Assembly (NCBI GenBank): GCA_017626305.1
Contig: JAGAIW010000055.1
Coordinates: forward strand, 1 to 59,570
From: Clostridia bacterium
Lineage (GTDB): Bacteria; Bacillota; Clostridia; Christensenellales; Borkfalkiaceae
DNA: 59,570 bases
Direction of reading: 5' to 3'
Shown: positions 17,363 through 25,361 of the stretch, one piece after another
How positions within the stretch are numbered: position 1 is the first letter of the stretch
Layout of the letters: each line of letters starts with the position of its first letter
Made by a program: the position numbers and the translations under genes
Notes under the pieces: model-generated
The model's input: only the letters and a program-made list of their open reading frames with translations
Database searches by the model: none
What the model was told of the DNA's origin: nothing

Positions 17363-19048
17363 TTAGTTCAAGCCAGCCGTTGCAAGCGCTTCGGCAAACT
17401 TCTCCGGCTGCCAATAGTTATATGTATCATTCCAAAAATCCTCAGCCGTTTTGGTGTTACCACGCGTCGTGAACGTCGTATAATACTGTACGTCCAACGT
17501 AGCCGTTACGCCGCCGTATTGCGCAAGCGGGAACGCGCCGTCGTCAGGAAGTGTATACACGTCGTACTTCGACGAACAGAAATAATCCAGCTTTGCCTGA
17601 TGGAAAGGCGTCATATCGTCGTAAAGTTCGGGATTTTTTTCCTTTACGTTATACTCGAAAGGCAAGCAAGAACCGCCCGTTGCACGCATATAAATTTCCT
17701 GCGCCTTGTCGGTTGCCATAAAGCGCAAAAAGTCGATTGCAGGGCCTTTGCACTTTGCATATTCGGGAATAATGCCCGCATGCTTAGGACCAAGCGAATG
17801 TACGATTGTGCGCGCTTCTTTGACTTCTGCAATTACTTCGTCTTTCGTCTTCCCAGCTGACGTAACGCCTTGCGCGTCTACGTTAATATTCGGACACTCC
17901 ACCGTTCCCGTTTCGTCGTCCACATATTCCACAACCGCCGAAAGCGTAGCGTCGTCAATGCCCAGCTTCGTACCGAGCGCGCTGATAATCGGCGTTTTCA
18001 TAATTTTAAACACGTAATTTTTCGCCGCTTGCGCCTGTTCTTCCGATACTTCGCCCAAGCCACTCAATTCCCCTGCCTGTATCTTTTGGATAACCGAACG
18101 CATTTCGTTATCAAACCAGTCCCCGTTGGAATGGAAAATACCTTCGCCCAACAAGAACGCCGTTTGACCTGCCATGAAGTTGTCCGCACGAGAACCCGTG
18201 TAATAGTAGCCCGTATCGTAATCGAGCGCCGTTTCTAAAAATTTAAGTGATTCCAAAATACCCGTTTGTCTAAAAATATCCCTAGAATAGGTTTCCCCCA
18301 CGACACCGTTCCAGAAATTCGTATAGCCTTCAATGCCTTCGTATTGCGCCCAAAATACGGGGAAGGTATAATTCCAATAGCCGTTTTCCGCTTGACGAAT
18401 GGTATACGAATGTTTATACGCGCTTGCGTTTTTCTGCGCTTCCGTTCTATTTAATATTTCGTCGCAAATTTTTATAAATTCGTCCGTCGTGTTAGGAACG
18501 TCGTAGCCAAGCGCCGTAAGCAACGTTTCGTTGTAAACGAAGGAGTCCATACCGTGATTCCACGTCGTTTGATAATATGCTTCTTTGTCGGGGTTCGTCG
18601 TATCGATATAACGGTTGATAAACGTGTACGAATCGTTATGTTTATCGATATAACGGATATCTTCCCCGGGGACTTTTTCGTAATAAACGCTTTGCGTTAA
18701 ATCTTCCAACTCCCCTTGTGCGGCATACGTTTGCCCGTCAAGGTGTACGAACATCAAGTCGAAACGGTTTCTGCCTTCGCCTGCGTTCAACTGACCGCTG
18801 CCGTACGATTCAATATCGTTGGTTACGATAGGCGAAATGGTAAGATTCGGATACTTTTCCTTTACCCAAGTTTCTTTGACAAACGCATCTGCCATATCGT
18901 AGCACCATTGTACGCCGTTCCCTTTATGCAGGATATAAATATCAAGCGCGTCGGCTTGGTCGGTGGGCTGTTGATTACAAGCCGCCAAACTGGACATACC
19001 CAAAGCCAACCCCATTGCTATACTCATGATTTTCGTCGATTTTTTCAT
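17363..19048 (-). CDS. Sugar ABC transporter solute-binding lipoprotein
   Basis: The 561-residue protein has a lipoprotein signal (LAAC, Cys24) and the layout of a family-1 extracellular solute-binding protein for oligosaccharides: LDIYILHKGNGVQWCYDMAD at the first strand, GEGRNRFDLMFVHLDGQTY, the hinge-region NHGMDSFVYNETLLTALGYD, GQTAFLLGEGIFHSNGDWF, and the C-terminal AIDFLRFMATDKAQEIYMRA. It delivers glycan fragments to the two permeases encoded just downstream in the sequence and upstream in the operon. The length is greater than MalE-type proteins (about 400) and suits the larger binding proteins of gram-positive glycan loci. No ATPase gene is present, so a shared MsmX-type ATPase elsewhere is implied. 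Confidence 0.9.
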   Translation of the reverse strand: MKKSTKIMSIAMGLALGMSSLAACNQQPTDQADALDIYILHKGNGVQWCYDMADAFVKETWVKEKYPNLTISPIVTNDIESYGSGQLNAGEGRNRFDLMFVHLDGQTYAAQGELEDLTQSVYYEKVPGEDIRYIDKHNDSYTFINRYIDTTNPDKEAYYQTTWNHGMDSFVYNETLLTALGYDVPNTTDEFIKICDEILNRTEAQKNASAYKHSYTIRQAENGYWNYTFPVFWAQYEGIEGYTNFWNGVVGETYSRDIFRQTGILESLKFLETALDYDTGYYYTGSRADNFMAGQTAFLLGEGIFHSNGDWFDNEMRSVIQKIQAGELSGLGEVSEEQAQAAKNYVFKIMKTPIISALGTKLGIDDATLSAVVEYVDDETGTVECPNINVDAQGVTSAGKTKDEVIAEVKEARTIVHSLGPKHAGIIPEYAKCKGPAIDFLRFMATDKAQEIYMRATGGSCLPFEYNVKEKNPELYDDMTPFHQAKLDYFCSSKYDVYTLPDDGAFPLAQYGGVTATLDVQYYTTFTTRGNTKTAEDFWNDTYNYWQPEKFAEALATAGLN

Positions 19049-19078
19049 TATATTTTCCTCCGATTTTTCCTTTTTTGT

Positions 19079-20035
19079 TTAACCTTTCAGCCCACCGACC
19101 GAGAAGTTTTTCATAATGACGTCCGAGAACGCCGCAAATACGACTACGACGGGAATTGTCGCCAACATCAATCCTGCAAAATACGCAGGGAAATTCGCGT
19201 TATCTCTCGTAAACGACTGCTCCACCTTATACAACCCCGACGCAAGCGTGGGATAATCAGGCATATACATAAGCGGCGTCGTATAATTATTCCAACCGCC
19301 GATAAAGCTCATAATCCCCAGCGTCAAAAGCGCAGGTGACGCTTGCGGCAACATAATCTTGAAGAATACCGTTCCGTGTCCACCACCGTCGATAAATACC
19401 GCTTCGGCGTAGCTCCAAGGAATATTTCTAAAATATCCATACAAAACAAGGAATCCGCCGCCAAATCCGCCAAAGCTAGGAAGAATGGTGTAAAATAAAG
19501 TGTTATACGTTCCCAAATCATATGCAAGTTTAAGTGACGCACCCGAAGTACCGACAATGGGAATAGTCATTGAAAAAATTGCGATACCGTATAAAAAGCC
19601 GTGCAGTTTAAAGCGATATTTCGCAAGACAGTACGCCACGAGCGAGCTTGCCGTCAAGCTGGAAAAGATAGAAAAACCGATATACACAAGACTGTTAAAA
19701 ATCATTTCAGGTAAATAGATAACGTTACCGTACGTACCGTCTACCTTCATTTCACGAAATGCGTATACATAGTTTTCAAGCCCTTTCCAAATATTATCAG
19801 GGAGCGCCATTACGTTTCCTGCCTGTAAATCAACCGCATATTCAAGAAGGTCTTTCAATGAGTTCAACCCAAGGAAGATAAACGGCATTAGCATGGATAT
19901 GCCGTACACAAAGAATACGGCAAAGACAACGCCAAATAAAATCTTTTCGTTTCTACTACGCTGGGTAAGCACGGACGCGTCGTCTTTCATTTTAAATTTT
20001 TTAAAAAGCGATTGCATTTTCTTTTTATTTTCCAT
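19079..20035 (-). CDS. Sugar ABC transporter permease (MalG type)
   Basis: This 318-residue membrane protein has six predicted transmembrane segments, starting after the cytosolic lead at VVFAVFFVYGISMLMPFIFL. It carries the EAA loop that contacts the ATPase: YAEAVFIDGGGHGTVFFKIMLP followed by PALLTLGIMSFIGGWNNY. The C-terminal VVFAAFSDVIMKNFSVGGLKG is typical of carbohydrate-uptake (CUT1) MalG-like subunits. It should form a heterodimer with the permease encoded 16 bases upstream. GGAG is present in the gap (AAAAGGAGACG). No ATP-binding subunit is encoded nearby. Confidence 0.92.
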   Translation of the reverse strand: MENKKKMQSLFKKFKMKDDASVLTQRSRNEKILFGVVFAVFFVYGISMLMPFIFLGLNSLKDLLEYAVDLQAGNVMALPDNIWKGLENYVYAFREMKVDGTYGNVIYLPEMIFNSLVYIGFSIFSSLTASSLVAYCLAKYRFKLHGFLYGIAIFSMTIPIVGTSGASLKLAYDLGTYNTLFYTILPSFGGFGGGFLVLYGYFRNIPWSYAEAVFIDGGGHGTVFFKIMLPQASPALLTLGIMSFIGGWNNYTTPLMYMPDYPTLASGLYKVEQSFTRDNANFPAYFAGLMLATIPVVVVFAAFSDVIMKNFSVGGLKG

Positions 20036-20050
20036 AACGACGTCTCCTTT

Positions 20051-20998
20051 TTAATATTCCACCGCAGGGAAACGGTCCATGAGCCAACGAATAAACAGGA
20101 TAAGCGGAACCATAACGAGCGTAAAGCACAAGCCCATACAAGAAACGAGCTCGTAATTCCCCGCAACACCGCCCATTCCAGGGCTGTACAATTTGGAGAA
20201 TATCCAGTAACTTAACGTCGACGTTTGCGACGCGCCGCCTGTAAATAACAGGATAGGTCCGCCTGAGCTGACTAAACCTGTAAACAGCAATATAATTTGC
20301 GTAGAGGTCGTTGCCCAAATCAACGGGAATATAAGCTGAAACAATTCTCTAAAAGGTCCGCAGCCTTCCAACTTAGCCGATTCCAACACTTCTAACGGAA
20401 TACGCGCCATAGCACCGCCAAAATACAACATTTTCGTACCGAACCCCGTCCAAATACAATAAATCAGAATGGTATTCGTCGCTGTATCGGGGTGATTGAA
20501 AAGTCCTTCGGGCGCAATCGTATAATGGAATAGCATTTCTAATAATCCCGATAAAGGTCCCCTAGGGTCTACGAAACTTTTGAACGTTTCTACCATGACC
20601 ATAGAAGATATAATGGACGGAAGGTAGAAAAGAACGCGGTATACTTTATAACCTGCGATTTTTTTATAGAAGAAGTACGCCGAAAATAAACACAGCGGCA
20701 TAATAATCAAAAAGTCGGTAAAGAAATATTTCAGCGTATTGATAAGCGAAATAGAAAGCTCACCCTTATCCGTCGTAAGCGATTCCCAAACTTTCTCAAA
20801 GTTATCAAAAACAGGGAAAAGTCCCGTTCTTTTTTGTGAAAACGCCAACACGAACGAGTTTGCGTTTAAGTACACGAAATACACTAACCATTGACAAACG
20901 GGCAAAACGAGCATACAAAACAAAAAGATAATTTCTTTTCTTTTGCTAGCATTCCACCGCCTTTTACGTCCAGTCGTTTGGGTCAATAAATTTTCCAT
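20051..20998 (-). CDS. Sugar ABC transporter permease (MalF/LplB type)
   Basis: The 315-residue protein is the MalF-like partner of a CUT1 carbohydrate ABC transporter. Six hydrophobic segments are visible, the first at EIIFLFCMLVLPVCQWLVYF. The EAA loop is LEVLESAKLEGCGPFRELFQ followed by LIFPLIWATTSTQIILLF. The C-terminus ends in a short cytosolic tail (RWLMDRFPAVEY). It lies directly after the Gfo/Idh/MocA gene and before the MalG-like gene, the normal order for such transporters in gram-positive glycan loci. The sugar transported cannot be read from a permease sequence; neighbouring hydrolases suggest complex-glycan oligosaccharides. Confidence 0.92.
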   Translation of the reverse strand: MENLLTQTTGRKRRWNASKRKEIIFLFCMLVLPVCQWLVYFVYLNANSFVLAFSQKRTGLFPVFDNFEKVWESLTTDKGELSISLINTLKYFFTDFLIIMPLCLFSAYFFYKKIAGYKVYRVLFYLPSIISSMVMVETFKSFVDPRGPLSGLLEMLFHYTIAPEGLFNHPDTATNTILIYCIWTGFGTKMLYFGGAMARIPLEVLESAKLEGCGPFRELFQLIFPLIWATTSTQIILLFTGLVSSGGPILLFTGGASQTSTLSYWIFSKLYSPGMGGVAGNYELVSCMGLCFTLVMVPLILFIRWLMDRFPAVEY

Positions 20999-21019
20999 TT
21001 ATCATTCTCCTTCCACATA

Positions 21020-22273
21020 TCATTCCACGATACAAAGCGTTTCGCCGCCCTTTAAACGACTTTCTTCTGCCTTAAACCCGATTACGTGGCTTTCCATAGA
21101 TTCGTTAATCGTCGTACGAGTAATCGTCTTTTCTTCATTTAACAGGTAGCTTAAAAAGTCCATAAACAGGAAGTAATCGCCGCCACCGTGTCCCAAAACA
21201 GCCGAATTATCCGTTTTAATCATATTATTTACGTCAATTTCCTGCGGCTCGCCATCATAGGGATTATAATGCAAAATCCCCTTGCCTACGTCCCCGTAGA
21301 CTTCACCTTCCGTTCCGTGTATTTTCAAGAAACGATAGCAACGTTTAGAAAATGCCGTCATGGTTAAATGCGCCGTTTCTCCACCTTCAAATAACAGGTT
21401 AACTACTTGATGGTCGATAGCGTCGTTATCGGAATGGTAAACGCACTTACCGATTTCGTCGCATTTGTCGTCTATGATTGCTTTAATATCCTTACCGATT
21501 AAACGGCGCGTGCCGCCCGTGCCGCCCTTCGCGCGTTCTTGCGTGTAAATTTCATAAGGATTATACAAACATTTTTTGCGCGTCTCTTCGTCGCAATCAA
21601 CACAATATTTCGCGCTGCCTTTCGGCGCGTTTTTTTCGCAAAAATATTGCAACGAGCCAAAGGAACTTACCTTTTTGCATTTTTTGTTCATGAACCAACT
21701 AATTAAGTCGAGATCGTGACAGCACTTTGCTAAAATCGTCGGCGTAGATTGCTCCATATTTCGCCAAGGTCCGCGTACGTAGCTTAAACCAAAATGCCAA
21801 AAGGAAATATTTTCCGTTAAGTTGATTGTAACGATATCGCCAAGTTTTCCGCCCAAAATAAGCTTTTTAATGGTGTAGAAGAAGGGCGCATAACGAAGTC
21901 CGTGCGCAAGCATAACCTTTCTACCCAGCCTATTTGCCGTATCGCGAATTTTTAAACAATCGTCCATCGTGGTTGCAGCAGGTTTTTCAAGGAGCATATC
22001 ATACCCCAGCTCCATTGCCCGTACCGCCATTTCACAATGTTGCTTATCTTGCGTGCAAAGGACGATTGCATCACATATTTTGCCTTGTGCAAAAAACTCG
22101 TCGGCGGAAGAAAAGCATTTGGCGGGATCAACCCCAAACTCCGTTTCTGCCAACTTACGGTTGACTTCATCCGTTTCGGCAATCGCCACAAGCTTTACCC
22201 GTGGTTCATCTTTTAGGATTTTTGCAAACGTACTACCCCTGTTGCCAAACCCTACTATCGCTAATTCTAACAT
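21020..22273 (-). CDS. Gfo/Idh/MocA family oxidoreductase with a cysteine-rich insert
   Basis: The 417-residue protein is an NAD(P)-dependent sugar or cyclitol dehydrogenase-like enzyme. The Rossmann fold opens MLELAIVGFGNRGSTFAKIL, and LLEKPAATTMDDCLKIRDTA carries the EKP motif with the conserved Lys. A four-Cys segment (CEKNAPKGSAKYCVDCDEETRKK-C region, near residues 205-232) suggests a metal-binding insert known in some relatives. The ATG at 22271-22273 is chosen because AAGGG lies about 10 bases before it and the reading frame upstream is inside the preceding small lipoprotein gene. It probably oxidises, reduces or epimerises a sugar released by the locus's hydrolases in the cytoplasm. 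The substrate is unknown. Confidence 0.87.
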   Translation of the reverse strand: MLELAIVGFGNRGSTFAKILKDEPRVKLVAIAETDEVNRKLAETEFGVDPAKCFSSADEFFAQGKICDAIVLCTQDKQHCEMAVRAMELGYDMLLEKPAATTMDDCLKIRDTANRLGRKVMLAHGLRYAPFFYTIKKLILGGKLGDIVTINLTENISFWHFGLSYVRGPWRNMEQSTPTILAKCCHDLDLISWFMNKKCKKVSSFGSLQYFCEKNAPKGSAKYCVDCDEETRKKCLYNPYEIYTQERAKGGTGGTRRLIGKDIKAIIDDKCDEIGKCVYHSDNDAIDHQVVNLLFEGGETAHLTMTAFSKRCYRFLKIHGTEGEVYGDVGKGILHYNPYDGEPQEIDVNNMIKTDNSAVLGHGGGDYFLFMDFLSYLLNEEKTITRTTINESMESHVIGFKAEESRLKGGETLCIVE

Positions 22274-22293
22274 AATCTCTAACCCTTCTATCT

Positions 22294-22563
22294 TTAATTC
22301 CAACCGTCAGGATAAGTTGTTTCATTGTCCTTTCCAAAATCATTATTCGGAAATTCGGGTGCAGCCGATTCTTCCTTGGAATCGCTTGTTGATTCACTTG
22401 TTGATTCGCTTGTTGATTCGCTGGAAGATTCAACGGAAGAAACGCTTACTGTTTCACTTGACGAATCAATGGACGTGGTACTTGACGTGTCGCCGTCGTT
22501 GCACGCCGCGTAGCACACGAGAGAAAGCAAAACGGTTAAAAATAATAAAATTTTCTTTTTCAT
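22294..22563 (-). CDS. Very small Ser/Glu-rich lipoprotein
   Basis: The product is 89 residues. It has a lipoprotein signal (CYAAC, Cys21), a 35-residue low-complexity Ser/Glu/Thr stretch (SESTSESTSESTSDS) and a short acidic tail ending PDGWN. AAAAGGAG precedes the ATG. No folded domain is visible, so it is either a short surface spacer, a remnant of a longer lipoprotein or a small partner of the transporter. At DNA level the stretch is built from 12-base units (GATTCGCTTGTT and variants, about 22378-22432), which can expand or contract by slippage. It lies 15 bases after the metallophosphoesterase gene. Confidence 0.6.
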   Translation of the reverse strand: MKKKILLFLTVLLSLVCYAACNDGDTSSTTSIDSSSETVSVSSVESSSESTSESTSESTSDSKEESAAPEFPNNDFGKDNETTYPDGWN

Positions 22564-22578
22564 TATTCGTTTCTCCTT

Positions 22579-25098
22579 TTATTTCGCCATTTTTATATTG
22601 AACGTGCCGCTAGAAATTTGCGTTTGCGTACCGTTATCCACAACGACGGGCGCTACGTTATACAACCAGTTCGTTTCCATGCCCTGTACCTTAATTCTAC
22701 CGCTTGCCGAAACGCTTACGATTGCCGACAAGGGCTGATCGAAATACCACGTCTGTTTGCCTTGCTTTAAGCCCTTAGAGCTGTATTGTTGGTCCATATC
22801 CACCGCGGTGTAGCCAAGGAAGTTGCCGTCTTTATCGTAATTTTCTACGTTGAACTTCATTGTCTTGGAATCGTAATGCCAATGGCTTGCATAATCCCCG
22901 TATTTACTCGTAATACTATCGGCGCTCATCCAATATCCGTTATGTACCGTATTGACGTCCATCCATAAAATGTCTTCCGCCATTTCCAAATGATTGGTAT
23001 GCGCGTGACCGTTGAGTACCATCATAACCGTACCCGCGCGTTTTGCGTTTGCCGCTTTAAAAATTGCACGGACTTCTGCCCTATCCCCGCCTTGGTTCGA
23101 CCAAGTTGAAATACCGGAAGCAGGTGCATGCATAAATACCAAGCAAGGAAGTTTTTTCTCAATCGCATCATCCAGCACCTTCGTAAGCCATGCGCGCTGT
23201 ACGTCGCCTACGGAGTGAATCCTTGAAGCAGCCGATTTCGTTGTGGCGTTTGCCGTTCCGGCAGGCACTTCTTCCCCCGTCGTTTTATCAAAATACATTG
23301 CCGTTCCGTCGGGATTACGATAAATGTCCGTTCTCGTCGCGCCTTCTGGCAACACATGCTCCCACGCCTGTTTTTGCGTATTGAAGTAGTAGTCGGTATC
23401 CAAACAAATCATACGCATACCGTTGACGTCAAAGTAATAGTAACCAACTTCCGCGCGCATCTTGCCGTCTTCCGTCCCCCACGTAACTTCATCTGAACGG
23501 TTCGTCAGCCTAGGCGTTACAAATTCCATAAACGCGTCGTTGCCTTCTAATTCGTGGTTACCGTAAATACCGTAAGCAGGCATATCGTACGCATTTTCAA
23601 GGTATGCTTTATAAAGCTCAGGACCGCCGACTGCGTCATTATTAAAATCGCCCATTTGTATAATAAAGTCAGCTTTATTATCCACCGCTTTTTTCATCAT
23701 TTGGTGGATATCCGCAATCGTCGAAACGCCCATATTTTCTTTATAGTGGAAGTCGGCAAAGACGGAGAATTTGACTCTGCCTACGTTTCCGCCGCAATAA
23801 TTTTCGTTTTCCCCAAAAATCGCGTCTAATCTTTCTCTTGCCTTATCTGCCGACTCTATAATTTCCGACGTTTCCATATTTTCCGCATACGTCTCCACGT
23901 ACTCTTCTAACTCTTCATAAAAAATATTAGCAACCGTAACCAAATCATGCGAAGCGCTATCTTTGGAATAGGTATATTCCCATTCGTTGCCGCTCATTTT
24001 ACGCATAAACATACGCGCCGTAAACGAACGGTCGAGATCGTCAAGGGGAATATCGAGCAGGGACGCGGCAAACGTGAGCTTATCCGGCGTTTGCGCATAT
24101 ACCGTCGTAAAAGACGTTTCAATGACCGAAGGTGTGTCTTTCGTCAATTTTTCATTGTTGGACAAGTAATCGGTAGGAATAAACAACATTCCAAATTCCA
24201 CGTCGTTGCCATATTCCAGCATTGCGTCACGATATATTTCGTTCGTCTTGTCTACCGAAGCAAAATACCGAAGTCCAAACGAACCTTTTCTATCGATAAA
24301 ACCTTCCGCGTCCGAATAACGAATGCTTACGTCTTCTATGTATAAACCGCTGGAAACGCCTTTCAAGGCAAACTTTTTCACGCTGACACTTTTTACAACG
24401 ATATCCGCGCCGTTTACGTATAAGCCTACAATGTCGTGGTCGATTGTATTTTGATATACGTACGACTGCATTGCAAGATTGCCGTCCACATAGAAATATG
24501 CCATTCCGTCAATATAATACAACGCCAACGTGCAAACGTCGCCTTGTTTTACCGAATGACCAAGCACTCGAACGGGATTATTATACTGCTGAGAAATATG
24601 CTCTTCTTTTTCCGCTGTGTATTGATAAATACCCGTATTCGTTGCGTCGTTGACGTATACAAGAGAATGCATAGCGCTTTCGGACGTCGACGTTTGCTTA
24701 TGTATATCCGACACAAGCCCAAACGAACCGCTATCGCTCATAACCTTTACGTCAACAACGTATGCAAAGTTGACCGTACCAAGCGCAGGCAACGTTGCAA
24801 CCTGCGTACCGTACTCCGCTTGCATACGAACGCCCTGTTCGTTAGCGTCAAACGATACGCTCCCCGCGTCGGGATTCCATTGCCATGCGTCGCCCGTATT
24901 TTGTGTTTTCCAGTCGGAAAATGCATCAGCACTTGTACATACTTGCTCGTAAAGCGTTTCCCCTATTGCCGCGCCGTCGGGTAATCCGTCGTAAGCATAC
25001 GTGGTTTTAGACGCAAAAATCGAAGTGGGGAGCGTTGCCAACAACGTCGCCGCAATCAACGTAGCGCTAAGTACTCTTTTCATTCCTTTGGTTTTCAT
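22579..25098 (-). CDS. Secreted calcineurin-like metallophosphoesterase with lectin-like N-terminal domain
   Basis: The 839-residue protein has a Sec signal peptide ending near SIFAS and no lipobox. Residues about 45-245 look like a concanavalin/LamG-type sandwich (VRMQAEYGTQVATLPALG, MAYFYVDGNLAMQ). Residues about 252-415 hold a domain shared with the 691-residue secreted protein (GLRYFASVDK, FGMLFIPTDYL). The catalytic domain has every dinuclear-metal motif: DFH (D449, H451), GDFN (D484), GNHE (513-516), H657 and GHAH (697-700). A C-terminal beta domain follows. It is the first gene of the operon, with GGAGGTAGGAA before the ATG. It may remove phosphate from a phosphorylated glycan, lipid or nucleotide outside the cell; the substrate is unknown. 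Confidence 0.82.
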   Translation of the reverse strand: MKTKGMKRVLSATLIAATLLATLPTSIFASKTTYAYDGLPDGAAIGETLYEQVCTSADAFSDWKTQNTGDAWQWNPDAGSVSFDANEQGVRMQAEYGTQVATLPALGTVNFAYVVDVKVMSDSGSFGLVSDIHKQTSTSESAMHSLVYVNDATNTGIYQYTAEKEEHISQQYNNPVRVLGHSVKQGDVCTLALYYIDGMAYFYVDGNLAMQSYVYQNTIDHDIVGLYVNGADIVVKSVSVKKFALKGVSSGLYIEDVSIRYSDAEGFIDRKGSFGLRYFASVDKTNEIYRDAMLEYGNDVEFGMLFIPTDYLSNNEKLTKDTPSVIETSFTTVYAQTPDKLTFAASLLDIPLDDLDRSFTARMFMRKMSGNEWEYTYSKDSASHDLVTVANIFYEELEEYVETYAENMETSEIIESADKARERLDAIFGENENYCGGNVGRVKFSVFADFHYKENMGVSTIADIHQMMKKAVDNKADFIIQMGDFNNDAVGGPELYKAYLENAYDMPAYGIYGNHELEGNDAFMEFVTPRLTNRSDEVTWGTEDGKMRAEVGYYYFDVNGMRMICLDTDYYFNTQKQAWEHVLPEGATRTDIYRNPDGTAMYFDKTTGEEVPAGTANATTKSAASRIHSVGDVQRAWLTKVLDDAIEKKLPCLVFMHAPASGISTWSNQGGDRAEVRAIFKAANAKRAGTVMMVLNGHAHTNHLEMAEDILWMDVNTVHNGYWMSADSITSKYGDYASHWHYDSKTMKFNVENYDKDGNFLGYTAVDMDQQYSSKGLKQGKQTWYFDQPLSAIVSVSASGRIKVQGMETNWLYNVAPVVVDNGTQTQISSGTFNIKMAK

Positions 25099-25130
25099 TT
25101 CCTACCTCCATATCTTCTGATAAGAATTTT

Positions 25131-25176
25131 TTTATCTGTTTTGGAAAAACAGATAAACGGAAAGACGTCTTTCCGT
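25131..25176. other. Two abutting palindromes in the operon leader
   Basis: TTTATCTGTTTT and AAAACAGATAAA (25131-25157, 3-base loop) directly adjoin the perfect 20-base palindrome ACGGAAAGAC/GTCTTTCCGT (25157-25176). Both lie in the roughly 180-base leader between the predicted promoter and the first gene. As RNA they give two consecutive hairpins; the first formed (25176-25157) is followed by a U-rich stretch that the second would sequester. Confidence 0.6.
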
Positions 25177-25284
25177 AATTTTTTGGCTGGCGTTAGAAAA
25201 ATATTTTCCTGCCGCTTGCATTTAGATTGTCAAATATTGTTTTATCCCAAAAAGAAACACGTCCCATTTTGAATGTGCAAAAAC

Positions 25285-25313
25285 ATTATATATGATTTAA
25301 TTGCTCTCGTCTA
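25285..25313 (-). promoter_or_regulatory. Promoter of the 15-gene glycan operon
   Basis: On the minus strand: TAGACG, a 17-base spacer and TATAAT. The poor -35 together with an upstream regulator site is what is expected of an activator-dependent promoter. It lies about 187 bases before the metallophosphoesterase ATG. Confidence 0.65.
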
Positions 25314-25320
25314 TGGCTAT

Positions 25321-25350
25321 TTTTGTCTATCTTTTTGAAAATATTGTCAT
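25321..25350 (-). promoter_or_regulatory. Predicted AraC-family operator, site 1
   Basis: On the minus strand the site has half-sites ATGACAA and GACAAAA, with the GACAA cores 21 bp apart, and the shared centre ATTTTCAAAAA. It matches 26 of 30 positions with site 2 at 27940-27969. The gap to the -35 element is 7 bases at both sites. Confidence 0.7.
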
Positions 25351-25361
25351 TTTTATGTAAA

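Noticed and set aside
22274-22303. TTG start ten codons upstream for the Gfo/Idh/MocA gene
   Set aside because: It overlaps the end of the small lipoprotein gene and lacks a ribosome site, while the ATG at 22273 has one and begins the Rossmann strand.
25099-25361. A known riboswitch or T-box in the operon leader
   Set aside because: I found no conserved riboswitch cores or T-box sequence, only the two palindromes and the promoter/operator.
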